From Scleropages formosus (lineage: Eukaryota > Chordata > Actinopteri > Osteoglossiformes > Osteoglossidae), in NCBI RefSeq assembly GCF_900964775.1, contig NC_041809.1, positions 27,663,338 through 27,727,337 of the forward strand: 64,000 bases of DNA. The letters are read 5' to 3'. The position numbers and the translations under genes were made by a program. Positions 22,831 through 37,795 of this stretch are shown here, piece after piece (position 1 is the first letter of the stretch; every line of letters starts with the position of its first letter). The notes under the pieces are model-generated. The model had not been told where the DNA came from and did no database searches. It was given only the letters and a program-made list of their open reading frames with translations.

Positions 22831-23189
22831 TTTTTACTGGCACGTAGTTTGACAAAAATGAACACTGCAGAGGTCTAACTCAGAAATGGTGTTCAAAGAA
22901 AGGAGTGTTTTTTCAACAAATAAGAAATGTCTGTTTTAGGTACTGTACCGTCTTCGCCCTGTGCTTCTTATGGCTCCTTTCTTCCTGGTTTTACTGTGTT
23001 TGCTGGGCCTTTTAAGTTATTCCCCCCACCCCCGAGGGGTGAAGGATACTGCTGTTAACTAAGGACTTGGTTTTAAACTCAGCTCTGGGAAGAATGAACA
23101 TGGATTTTGGGGGTGGAGCCACTGACACTGGAGCCAGTGAAGAATCGGCTGCGTGTTGAGTGACATGAAGCTTTTGTATTTATTTCAGG

Positions 23190-23236
23190 ATTCGGCTTTA
23201 ATCGCGATGTGTCGGAAGAACGTTGTCCGGGTATCG
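23190..23236 (+). other. possible isolated exon
   Basis: A 47-base segment is flanked by a good acceptor (TATTTATTTCAG before 23190) and a consensus donor (GTGAGT after it). One frame reads DSALIAMCRKNVVRVS. It could be a non-coding or coding exon upstream of the actinodin gene or a late exon of the microRNA host transcript. I do not recognise it. Confidence 0.25.
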
Positions 23237-23267
23237 GTGAGTAGCACTTTCTATATGTGCCTCCTGC

Positions 23268-23640
23268 TTTATTACATTTACACTTTTTTATTTAGCAGAC
23301 ACTTTTCTCCAAAGCGACTTCCAATGAACTCTACCTAGTGTTATCAGCCCACACACGTTATTCACCACGGTGACTTACACTGCTAGATACACTACTTACA
23401 ATGGGTCACTCATCCATACATCAGTGGAACACACTCTCTCTGTCACACTCACAGACTATGGGGGAACCTGAACAGCTTGTCTTTGGACTGTGGGAGGAAA
23501 CCAGAGCACCCAAAGACTTACACCGCTAGACACACTGCTTACACTGGGTCACTCATTCATACATCAGTGGAATACACACACTCTTAATGTTATTAACATT
23601 TACATTTGCCAGACTCTCTTCTACAAAGCGATGCTCTTGT
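23268..23640 (-). repeat. V-SINE-like SINE, minus strand, with partial tandem repeat
   Basis: Starts with the shared tail (TTTAGCAGACACTTTTCTCC), then GTTATCAGCCCACACACG and GGACTGTGGGAGGAAACCAG. A second partial copy (GCTTACACTGGGTCACTCAT, CATACATCAGTGGAATACAC) follows directly, so the unit is partly duplicated or two insertions are nested. Confidence 0.7.
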
Positions 23641-24135
23641 ATCTGGACTGTGTAATGGAAATGAATCTTCAGACGTTTGGTACATTTACTGTATGGCTGA
23701 TATACTGTACACTAGTTCATAGTTTAGTAATCGTCCACATGTTTAGGAAATATACCCATGTCTGTACACCGGTCAGTGGCATTTCAGTGTTTTGTGCATT
23801 TTAATAGCTCATGTTTATTTATTACAGATGAAAATGCAGACATACACTTTTTTCAGCTTTGTGGGTTTTTTTTTTTATTTTAATGAACACTGTTTAACTG
23901 CAGTGCTGGACAGACAGAGAATGGATGCTTTAGGAGCACAGGAGATACTGTTGAAGTCAAGCAAATGTTCCTATATAAAGATCAGTCTCAGAGGCTTCTC
24001 CTGAAGAGCTGCATCCTATCTCTTTTATCAGGGGCAGTCCTTCCGAAAACAATTACGTGCTTACGTTACTAAATAGAGTCTGTTACTTCTGTTTCCAGCA
24101 GTGTTTCACATGGCATGTAAAATTCAATATTGATA

Positions 24136-24340
24136 CACACACACTACTGAAACCGCTTATCCCATACGGGGTCGTGGGGAACCGGAGCCTACCCGGCAAC
24201 ACAGGGCGCAAGGCCGGAGGGGAGGGGACACACCCAGGACGGGACGCCAGTCCATCGCAAGGCACCCCAAGCGGGACTCGAACCGCAGACCTACCAGAGA
24301 GCAGGACCCAGTCAAATCCGCTGTGCTACTGCACCCCCTT
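24136..24340 (-). repeat. TG-tailed SINE, minus strand
   Basis: Reverse copy: CACACACAC tail, CCGCTTATCCCATACGGGG, GGGACTCGAACC, ending CTGTGCTACTGCACCCCC. Lies about 0.5 kb upstream of the actinodin start. Confidence 0.88.
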
Positions 24341-24853
24341 CTCTTTAATATTTAGTTTAAAAAAAATTAAAATAGCTTTTTTGCAGATGCATCACGTAAT
24401 TAAAAGGTGCACTTTTAATCAGTGTTTTCTTTTGAGGGACTGCTCTGTAGGACACACCTTTTTAGTCGGATCGGTGAGTGACGCTCTAACGTTTTGAAAC
24501 GTTTGCCGTGAATGTTTACCCAACATGTCAATAAGCAGCCCAGAAACAGCCAAGTGCTTAAAAGTGTTTTGGAAGATTTAATAGTTATTACCCGTTATTG
24601 CTAATATCTGAAATGAAATGAGATTTCGAATGAACTGATGAAGAAGAAAGTGGACTGAAAATTCGTTCAGATTTTCCATGCAGCCCAGTATTTTACCCAC
24701 AACAGTGAGATGGTTTTTCAAACCTAGAATTGTTGGCTACTCACTAATTTTGTAAATTACTTGCATGCGGAAAGGAGCACGAAGCCTGTCTAGATCTTTC
24801 CTGGTGTGTATGAGCTCATTTATTTCTAGCTGCCGGGTGGGAAGGTGGAAAGA

Positions 24854-26314
24854 ATGATTTCTCAGATGTACCTGGTTGGAGCGCTGTGCTGCCTGACCGT
24901 GTTTCCGGGTGAGTTGCCTGTCTCCACTATCCTGTTTTTTTTCTCTTTTTTTTTCCTTATTGAGTCTGTGTGCTATGCATAAACTACCAGTATGATTCTG
25001 ACCACGCTGACCGTGCCCTTTGTGCATGTTTGCAGGTTTCCCGCAGGCCACCTCGCTCATGAAAATAATACGGAATGAAGGTAGCGACGTCACCGTTGTC
25101 TCACTGACGCAAGGATGCTTACTGACAGTGGCCTGAACAACGTGTGCCTGCGTCAGTGCCTAGGCTGTGCTTCTGGTGCTGTGTTCGTAAGAGATACCGC
25201 AGGCAACCCTTTTCTTTCTCTCCCTGACGCCCCTCAGCATCCGGGCTTGCGGGAGCGGGGAGTGCAGCGAGCGCAGTGAGCATCGACCCTGCCCGGGCCC
25301 ACACCATTCTGCCTCAGTCCCGACCCAGAAGGAACGCCGATCCCGGCTGGAACCACAATGCCCCCGACTTCCAGGCCTACTACCGCTACTATAACAGCAT
25401 CGGGCATACGGAGGGGGTGCGGATACAATGGGGGGGGGTTCGGTTAACAGATTAAATCCTCATTTTGACGCGTGGGTCGTTGTGTGAATGGACCTGAGTT
25501 TCGGGTTCTGCTGTTCCGAATGCCAACAAATGAATGATGCTGACGTTATAATAGTCTGTTCGTTCTAATCATTTTTCCTTTACATCGCGGTCATGTTCAA
25601 AGTTTTCTAAATCGCTAAAGTTACTTCTTCTCCCAGCTTTATGAGATCGACCGGATGAGGATGATGTACCAGCAGATGCAACACCTCGAACGTGTCAACG
25701 GCCCCAAGTCGTCCCCCTATCTGAAGAGCCTGGGAGGTCCGGTGAATAAGTGCAACCCGTCAAAGGACAAGAAGTGCAAAGCCCCACCCCCCCCACACAC
25801 AGCACCAACCGCACCGCCGCCCCCCCTCTCTCAGGCTGACGTAGTCTACCTGTGCAATTCCAAAGACCCGCTGTGCAAACCCCATATTGTATACCTGCCA
25901 ACTGGGGCTGTCCCTGTTCTCTGTGACCCTCGCTACCACCCTGCCTGCAAGCCCAAAACTGGCAAGGAGACACACGCATTATCTACCCCACCTCCTCCTC
26001 TGCCACCAAAATCAAGGCCAAATCAGCAGCTTTCCCCAGCCCCAATTGTCTATCAATCTATGGAGCATGACTGTGACCCCTACTGGGACCCTGACTGTTT
26101 GATTGATCACCCATACAGCCCCATCAAGGGGAATCCTGCACCTCTGGCAACTATAGAGAAAGATGAAGTGGACGAGGAGGAAGCTGAGGACGATGGGCTG
26201 CCAGTCCAGCCACAGCCCTTTCACGACAGGGGTAAAGTCTTCTTTCCACATGACTATCGGCGTGATCTCTTTGACCCGTATGTGTACTCCAACCCTGCCC
26301 CAGACCCCCAGTAG
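24854..26314 (+). CDS. and: actinodin, structural protein of fin-fold actinotrichia
   Basis: Actinodins are secreted, non-collagen components of actinotrichia, the fibrils supporting fin folds; they occur in fish and were lost in tetrapods. Exons: 24854-24908, 25036-25080, 25238-25416 and 25637-26314, giving about 318 residues with consistent phases. The signal peptide is MISQMYLVGALCCLTVFPG and onward (about 1-23). A dibasic stretch RPRRN precedes GWNHNAPDFQAYYRYYNSIG, then LYEIDRMRMMYQQMQHLE, the conserved family core. The C-terminal half carries spaced Cys pairs (CNPSKDKKC, CNSKDPLC, CDPRYHPAC, CDPYWDPDC) separated by proline-rich linkers, then an acidic patch (EKDEVDEEEAEDD). A poly(A) signal AATAAA lies at 26568-26573. 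Start: the ATG at 24854 begins the signal peptide. Which paralogue (and1-and4) this is I cannot tell. Confidence 0.9.
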
Positions 26315-27793
26315 CCCTGGGGCAGTTGGGACAGTAAATACTACTCACCTTCATTCTGATTCACCGTTCCAGGAGATTGGCTTCATGCAGGTACAGACAG
26401 GAAACAACCTCGCCTTGTTCTTATCATATAGTACACACATCACGGAACAGGAAATGCACCAACAAGAACAGTTGCACAGTTCAGGTTCCTGCTTTCTGAA
26501 TGTAAATGTGTGTGCTTTTCACAAATGTTAGAGGAAAAAATGAAGAATTTAAGAAAAAACAAGCAACAATAAAGTTTCTGAACACAGGAATCATTTCCCT
26601 GATCTCTGTGTGCTCATATTCTTTGCTCTACATTATTTTCTCAGGATGCTAATCAGTCCATTATAATGCGAGGAAGAAATTGAAGAGAAAGCATAATGAT
26701 TATGGCAATAATAATGAAAAGGTCTCATGAAATGTATGTTTTAAAATAGTTTTATCTTTAGTTCAGATTCTGAGTGTATAACATGAATGGAATAATATGT
26801 TAAAATCCTGAAGCTGTCTTGAACTGATCAACAAAAGAAAAATAGCACACCAGTGTCCAGACCAAGTGACTAATGCTCATTTGTGAGAACAATACTGGGG
26901 AAAAAGACGCATAAAAAGGGGGAAAGGGAAGTGTAATACTTTAACAAGAAGCTTGATGGTTACAGCAGTGGAAGCCAAAACGTGGCAATTTCGGCTTTAA
27001 AAACATCATCCCCTGCTGTTCTAGCAAGTGCCATTTTAGACAAACTCCATGTTTGCATCTTCAACTCTGACCCTGACTCTCTGCAGGTCTGGAAAGGCTT
27101 ATCCTACTCCACATGCACAGACTCACTTCAAAGAGGCACCCAGCCTCTGGCAAAGTCTGTCTCTCCCTCCCTCCCGCTCACAAACATCTGACAAAATCCA
27201 CAGACAACAGCTGCTCGACTATCATTCTCGGAGTAAAAAGAACACATACCTATGACAATTTATTTAAAAAAAAAAAAAAAAAAAACTAGTGGCGGCTGGA
27301 AACATACAAAACCTCGCAAACAATCTTGTTTGAACTTGAGAAATCCTGCCTGATTACCCATCAGCTTTTTAGGTCCCTGTGACATCTCTGGCAGGTACTA
27401 GATGGTGCTCCAGCTGCAGCAGGGTATCCCTTGCTGCGACACCCAACACATGAATGTGACAACCATGTACTTAGTCCACAAAGCCATTAACTTTACTGCT
27501 TTTGTATGGCTTGCATTTTGCTTTCACACCAGTGGACAATACTGTAAATAAATACCATACTAGTTATCGGCACATATAAGGAAGAGGCTGCTTCTAGGGA
27601 ACCTTGGGGTGTTTATTGCCATGTGTACAAGAGGATGCTTTGCAAAATAACTGAAAAAAGAAAACCGAGTTTTTTCCTCAATTGTTTTTTTTTTTTTTTT
27701 TTAACATTCGCAGTAAACATAGTGCTGAAAAGTTATTTAAATATAACACTGAGGAAAAAGTCAGATGCCAACATGTCCAAAAAAGGAACAAAC
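26315..27793. other. actinodin 3' UTR and intergenic spacer
   Basis: The 3' UTR probably ends near 26590, after AATAAA at 26568. Beyond it is AT-rich spacer with an A-run at 27267-27285 and a T-run at 27686-27702. No further gene seen. Confidence 0.5.
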
Positions 27794-27799
27794 ATTTAT
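27794..27799 (-). terminator. cops6 poly(A) signal
   Basis: AATAAA on the minus strand, about 180 bases past the cops6 stop codon. Confidence 0.6.
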
Positions 27800-27979
27800 T
27801 TCTAAATTACAACATTTGAAGGCAGGCAACAAACATGTAATCAGTGCATACAGGAAATCAGTGTGTAAGTGTGTGAAGAAAAACATAGGAAATCCTGCAT
27901 ACGCGTATGAATGCAAAAATAAATAACACAGGTATATGCATTGCGGCCAGCCTGCCCACTGCAACCCAAACTCAACCTT

Positions 27980-32229
<4,250 letters not shown>

Positions 32230-32300
32230 CTTGTCACCGAGACTCTGCGCAGGCGCAGTGGGGCGACACCGTCTGTATCGAAGGCGCACGCGCCGCGAGT
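32230..32300 (-). promoter_or_regulatory. cops6 promoter, GC-rich with NRF1-like site
   Basis: TGCGCAGGCGCA at 32246-32257 resembles the NRF1 palindrome, and CpG-rich sequence surrounds the start codon. No TATA box. Typical of a housekeeping promoter. Confidence 0.5.
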
Positions 32301-32595
32301 AACTCCTCAAGCGCAGGTCGTATGTGCGAGCCAGGCCAGATCTCTTTCTGTACATATATTTTTAAAATCTTAATTTGTCTACATCAGTTATGTAACTAAT
32401 TCTCTCTACTGAAGATTACTTTGGTCTTGTCAATAGAAATCCATTAAACCCCTTGTGTTCATTTTATTCATACCTTAGTAATACAAATATAAAATGAAAA
32501 AACAAATACAATAAGACTAAAATCTGTCGTGTGAAAGCTAGTTAATTCGCCGCTAAATTGGTTTAACCAATGTACCCTAACCGCAGTGTCCTAAC

Positions 32596-32677
32596 GGTAG
32601 CGTGGCCGAGCGGTCTAAGGCGCTGGATTTAGGCTCCAGTCTCTCTGGAGGCGTGGGTTCGAATCCCACCGCTGCCA
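32596..32677 (+). tRNA. tRNA-Leu (anticodon TAG)
   Basis: 82 bases with acceptor stem GGTAGCG / CGCTGCC, A box GTGGCCGAGCGG, anticodon loop TTTAGGC (TAG), long class II variable arm, B box GGTTCGAATCC, and discriminator A. A T-rich terminator (TTTTG) follows near 32687. No intron. Confidence 0.97.
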
Positions 32678-32999
32678 CAGTTAATATTTTGAAAATCTTG
32701 AACGCCTTATTAACACGTACAGAACGAGCCTCTGAAACTGTTGTTATAACACTTTCCTGTAGTGAATTTCTGCTACTTCTGCATTTAACTTTCATTCACC
32801 TTTCACAGCGCATATTTTTAGCTGGAATCTCACACTATTTCCGTTTCCGTTTATTGATTTACCACACACTTTTCTCCCGAGCGGCGTACGGCAAAAAGTG
32901 CGTTTCCAGAGGGGGGAAACCCGCCGCAGGGCCTAACTCTTAGCTTTACTAGCTGTTAATAATAATTATAATTGTAAATAATTGATAAATTATAGAATG

Positions 33000-33367
33000 T
33001 CCTAGTTATCTTTGTGTATGGATAAATGTATATATTTATATATTTTTATTTCTATATGTATAATATAGATCTGATATATAATATGTATATTATCTGTACA
33101 TTCACGGTGCATTATCCTTGCTACTGTTGTACATATTCTGCAATATTCTATTTATTTACGTGTTGTACATATATATTTCTTATCGACCCCGTATGGGACA
33201 AGCGGTTCTGAAATGTGTGTGTGTGTGTGTGTGTATTTTAACTGCACTTGTTCATTTTCACAGTTCTACTATTTGCACTTCTGGTAGATTCTAAACTGCA
33301 TTTCGTTGCTGTGTGCCTGTACTATGCTGCAATAACAATAAAGTTGTATCTATCTATCTATCTAGGG
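33000..33367 (+). repeat. non-LTR retrotransposon 3' UTR with nested SINE fragment
   Basis: AT-rich segment with TGTACATATTCTGCAATATT and TTTATTTACGTGTTGTACA, then GCACTTCTGGTAGATTCTAA, CATTTCGTTGCTGTGTGCC and CAATAACAATAAAGTTGT ending in (ATCT)n at 33347-33364. This layout is typical of fish LINE 3' ends. A piece of the TG-SINE tail is set inside it at 33185-33234. Confidence 0.5.
33185..33234 (+). repeat. TG-tailed SINE, 3' fragment
   Basis: Only GACCCCGTATGGGACAAGCGG plus (TG)n remains, set inside the LINE 3' UTR-like segment. Confidence 0.75.
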
Positions 33368-33699
33368 CTGAGTCTGATAGGGAGCTCGAAGGCGATCATG
33401 ACGGAGGTGTCCCATCTATGGAACTGCAAACCGAGCTGTCGTCCTCGCTCCTGCTATAGTAGCCCCTGAGCGAAGCCCTTAGCCTCAATTATTATTCAGT
33501 TACCCGCTAAGAACGGCTTTCTCCTATTAAATTTCTCCGAAGTGTCAGTCATGCAATAGTTACATAACTCAAATGTCATTGATTAAATGTACCTATTCAT
33601 TTAGTTTTAGAATGATTTTCCTCCCTTTTTTGACTTTTTCTGGGTGGAGTTAAATGAAGACAGCTGGATTTATCAGTCAGTGATTTAAGCACGTTTTTA

Positions 33700-33891
<192 letters not shown>

Positions 33892-34036
33892 TCATATTGC
33901 AAGTAAAGTTGTGCAGAAAATCTTTTTTGCGTTAAATTTACTTCACTTTAAGAGAGTGTGTATTTATAAGATGTGTATAAATATTGTTCTACGGTTCTTT
34001 AAAAAGATGTTTCCATTTAGTATAAGTAAAGCTTGC

Positions 34037-34118
34037 CGACGAGGATGGGATTCGAACCCACGCGTGCAGAGCACAATGGATTAGCAGTCCATCGCCTTAA
34101 CCACTCGGCCACCTCGTC
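34037..34118 (-). tRNA. tRNA-Ser (anticodon GCT)
   Basis: 82 bases on the minus strand: acceptor GACGAGG / CCTCGTC, A box GTGGCCGAGTGG, anticodon loop with GCT (CTGCTAA), long variable arm, B box GGTTCGAATCC, and discriminator G. A clear TTTT terminator is not obvious close to the 3' end. Confidence 0.97.
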
Positions 34119-35590
34119 ATGCATACGCCACAACAGCAAAATATTTTTAACGCATTACAAGACTTTCCGTATCTTTTAAAAAGCAGTGCAAAACAAGATT
34201 TTTGCACCTTAACATCAAAATAAACGTACATAATACTTTAAGCATATATGAAACAACCAGAATAATTCAGAAAAAAGAAACTCTTACTTAAACCAGTAAG
34301 AAAAGAATCGTCAGTGATAATCAGAATGGAGTTTAATAGGTGTTGCAATCCCATTAAACTAGGAGCGGTTAATCACCAGCTCATTTCGCTCCATTCATCA
34401 TTTTCTGGTACTTCATTACTGAAGTAACAGGTAAGGATATACCTCACTGACGATACTATGAAAAACTTTTGGATACTTATATATTCCGAGTGACATTCTA
34501 TCATAACCACGGTTACGTCTGGTTAGCGACTGTATATGTCACCAAAGCTCTTGAATATACATACGTACCGTTTTCAAACAAGGAAGCTACATTTTAACAA
34601 CAGCATCAATTACCAAGTACATTTTATAGCGCTGTTTTACTGGATCCGAAAGCCTTTGCGCTTACTTAATTTGCATATTATGGGCTGTACCAAGCTTCTA
34701 TTGGTACAATTTAATATCAATACTTTGCGGTTGAGGTTAAACAAGGACAAAAAAATCTTGTTTTACTTTCCCACGACGGAAAGAATTTTTCTAAAATAAA
34801 ATATTACAAGAATTTCTTTTCCGGAGATTATCTAATCTCGCGGGAAGAGATCCAAACGCGTCAGCTACGTGGTTGCTATAGCAACGATTTCGTTCACTAG
34901 TTTAAACGCTCCTACTAAAATGATCATGCGGTATATGAGACACTGTTATTTTTCAATAAGATAGACATCTTGCATTAATATGAGTTTCAGCTCCTGTTTA
35001 AGGAATACGGGCGGTCACTATCCCTTACGAAGAAGTACGTTAAACTCCTTAGTTGTTCCAGGTTGGGCCAGTTTGAGTCAAATAGTTTTATAAATAAAAA
35101 CATGTACTTGAAACTATGATTGTTTTAGTGATAAAATCATACATCAGTCATTTTAATAATAACATTATTTATATTAAAGACTTTATATTCAGTATTCAAG
35201 GTATTGTTTACTTTTCGTTATTAAGCATATTTTAGATACCCCAGGGGATAAACTTTCACTACCAATTGAACCTGAAAGAATTGTGTTCCTGATAATATCT
35301 GGACAGAGTTTTCGTCAACCTGAGTTTTTAAGATGAATGTGAAAACAACAGACGGAACAGAGCAAAGCATTTTTAGCAACAGATATTATGAGACACCTGC
35401 CCAGAATGTAACAATCGAAACTACTCAAAATCTCCAAAGAAAACAATCCTGAGCATCCCGAAGTGTCATGTTTTTGAGTCCCATGTAGATAATTTCCGAA
35501 TTTCTTGAGGACTACTTGGAAATCCTGTCATTTTTACTATGGTCATTAAGTTCCATTACACAGTCCATTACAAAGAACTCATGGAATACC
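34119..35590. other. AT-rich spacer within the tRNA cluster
   Basis: No gene or clear repeat recognised between the tRNA-Ser gene and the retroposon debris at 35590. ORFs here are short and lack codon structure. Confidence 0.5.
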
Positions 35591-35660
35591 ATTTTAATTT
35601 CGTTGTATTGCACGGCAGTACAATGACAATAAAGTCTTCAATTCGATTCAATTCAACAGA
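35590..35660 (+). repeat. non-LTR element 3' end
   Basis: TTTCGTTGTATTGCACGGC, then ACAATGACAATAAAGTCTTC and a TTCGATTCAATTCAA tail, like the element end at 33300-33367. Confidence 0.5.
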
Positions 35661-35680
35661 CATCAGTATGAGGACAGGTA

Positions 35681-35768
35681 AACCGTGTGTCCCATACGGG
35701 GTCATAGGGAACCGGAGCCTACCCGGCAACACAGGGCGTAAGGCCGGAGGGGGAGGGGACACACCCAG
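35681..35768 (-). repeat. TG-tailed SINE, 3' half, minus strand
   Basis: TGTCCCATACGGGGTCATAG to GGGAGGGGACACACCCAG. The tRNA-like head is missing. Confidence 0.8.
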
Positions 35769-35887
35769 TAAATCACTGATGGTAAATTTTCCCTCACAGC
35801 CTCTCAGGCACCATCTTTCAAACTAGAGCAATGACCAGAAGGTGAAAATGTCATGTTCTTATTCTAAAGAACATATAACAACTAATT

Positions 35888-36056
35888 GGGGGGGTGCTGG
35901 CACAGTGGGTTTGGTGGGTGTGGGGTTTGAGTCCCGCTTGGGGTGCCTTGCAATGGACTGCCATCCCGTCCTGGGTGTGTCCCTTGCGCCCTGCGTTGCC
36001 GGGCTAGGCTCCGGTTTGCCGCGACCCCCCTCGGGACAAGCAGGTTCAGCCAGTGT
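35888..36056 (+). repeat. TG-tailed SINE, shortened
   Basis: GGGGTGCTGGCACAGTGGG, with the region before GTGGGTGTGGGGTTTGAGTC shortened; GGGACAAGCAGG near the end and almost no TG tail. Confidence 0.8.
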
Positions 36057-36870
36057 AATTTCTAGAATCCAAAACATGGTAGGCATGTTGCATTGTATAT
36101 GTTTCAGGCAGAAAGTAAAAGCTTTATTGCAGATTGGGTTTTCAGGCCCTACTTTGACTACAGGGTTGAACACCGGGCGGTAAAAACGTAAAAAAAAAAA
36201 AAAAGACTGTGAAGAACAGCGTTGAATCTCAGTACAAAAACCTGACTAGTGAAGTGTAAAATCAATAAATAATTTTAACTCAACATGACATTTACACATT
36301 TTTTCATTTTTCTAAACTGCTTCATTGCAGCCAGAGCCTATAGCCAGATCATGTAATGATTCACTAACAAAACGCTATTCTTCTGTTTTGCACGTGAAAG
36401 AGGTGCGACAGTTACAATGTAGTTAGGTCGTTTTCTTTTATATTTCAAGGGAAATGATTCGTATCTATTATTATACACGCTTTGCATAGCTTTTTGTTTT
36501 TCCAAGCTTCCCTCGGGGTTCCCTTCCTGCGATTTCGTAACTGCACAAATATGGACATGCTTTCGGTAGATAACAGAATGCATTTTAAGTACATAAATAT
36601 TTGTCGTTAGACCTCCACACACTGAGAGTGATACTAGTAGAGCGTGAATATTTTTGATATTCCCTGGCCGACAGAAATCATGGCGTGGTGTATAATCATA
36701 ATGTAAATGTAATAATTCGGAGAACAAGGATTTGCTTTAACCGTACTACGTATTAAATAAAAATGCTGAATTTCATTAAAAAATCAGACAAAAACAAGAC
36801 AAAACAATATTTAAAATTCTCAAGCATGTACACAGTTTTGTATACTGGATGAAAACACTCTCCAAGCAAC

Positions 36871-36952
36871 GGTAGCGTGGCCGAGCGGTCTAAGGCGCTG
36901 GATTAAGGCTCCAGTCTCTTCGGGGGCGTGGGTTCGAATCCCACCGCTGCCA
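36871..36952 (+). tRNA. tRNA-Leu (anticodon AAG)
   Basis: 82 bases, nearly identical to the tRNA-Leu at 32596 but with anticodon loop TTAAGGC (AAG) and a variable arm with CTTCGGGGG. A TTTT terminator lies at 36957-36960. The two Leu genes probably arose by local duplication. Confidence 0.97.
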
Positions 36953-37456
36953 GAAACTTTTCAAAACGTCCTTTACTCACTTTTAAAACATGACATTGAC
37001 ATTCAGTTTACCCCACAAAATTTTATATATTTCAAACGATATAACTCACCTGAGATGTATTTATGTCTACATCATGTTTATGACCTCTCACCTCAATAAA
37101 GATGTTTAAAAAATAAACGTTAGCAACAAATACGACTTTGCAAATATTCATCCGTAAAATGCGCGTTCAACTAAACTGTCACTCAGAACCACAAAAAGGC
37201 TTCGAGGGATTTGAGAAACTACAGCCCTCCCCCCACCCGTCCGCCATTTTGTCTGAGTTCCAAGCACCTGCCTTAGTCCATCTCGTATTACACTGTAACA
37301 GTGTAAGAAAATCGAGATTTTCCTAAAGTATGCACAGAATTCGTAATATTTAGTATACTTCTATGGCGTAAGCACATTTTAGTATCCCACATAGCTTCGT
37401 TAAATCCCCATCTTTTCATTGCCACCTTCTCAGCCTGAAGCTTCCCGGATGACGAA

Positions 37457-37790
37457 TGACGTCAACAAGCCATCTTTGTTCCCTTAATCCGGGCGTCTAT
37501 TTTTTATATGTACATAGTGACACGGCGGAGACTAGCGGCAGCGGTCCCGCTATAATAAATATCCATAAGGCGAGGCGCGGTACAAACCAGGCATCTACAC
37601 AGAGTCGCAAGACCAAAAAGCACAGAAAATAAGGCGAAGAGCAGCCTTTTCTAATTTTAAACGACATTGCCATTTATAAACCCAAAGGACCGGCGAGCGC
37701 ATCTGAGAAGACTGGAGGAAAAAGCGGTCCACGCTTCATCCATTTAAACATACATTCTTATTGGATTTGCACACACTAAAAACCAACAAT
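37457..37790 (+). promoter_or_regulatory. vamp2 promoter and 5' UTR, with CRE
   Basis: A perfect cAMP response element TGACGTCA lies at 37457-37464. A GC-richer block (ACGGCGGAGACTAGCGGCAG) with GCTATAATAAATA around 37547 follows. The exon 1 splice donor lies at 37798. The exact transcription start is not visible. Confidence 0.55.
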
Positions 37791-37795
37791 ACGAG

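Noticed and set aside
25695-26354. Minus-strand ORFs across actinodin exon 4
   Set aside because: They are antisense shadows of the long, proline-rich actinodin exon.
36338-36727. 129-residue minus ORF between tRNA genes
   Set aside because: AT-rich, no domain, no splice or promoter context; most likely chance.
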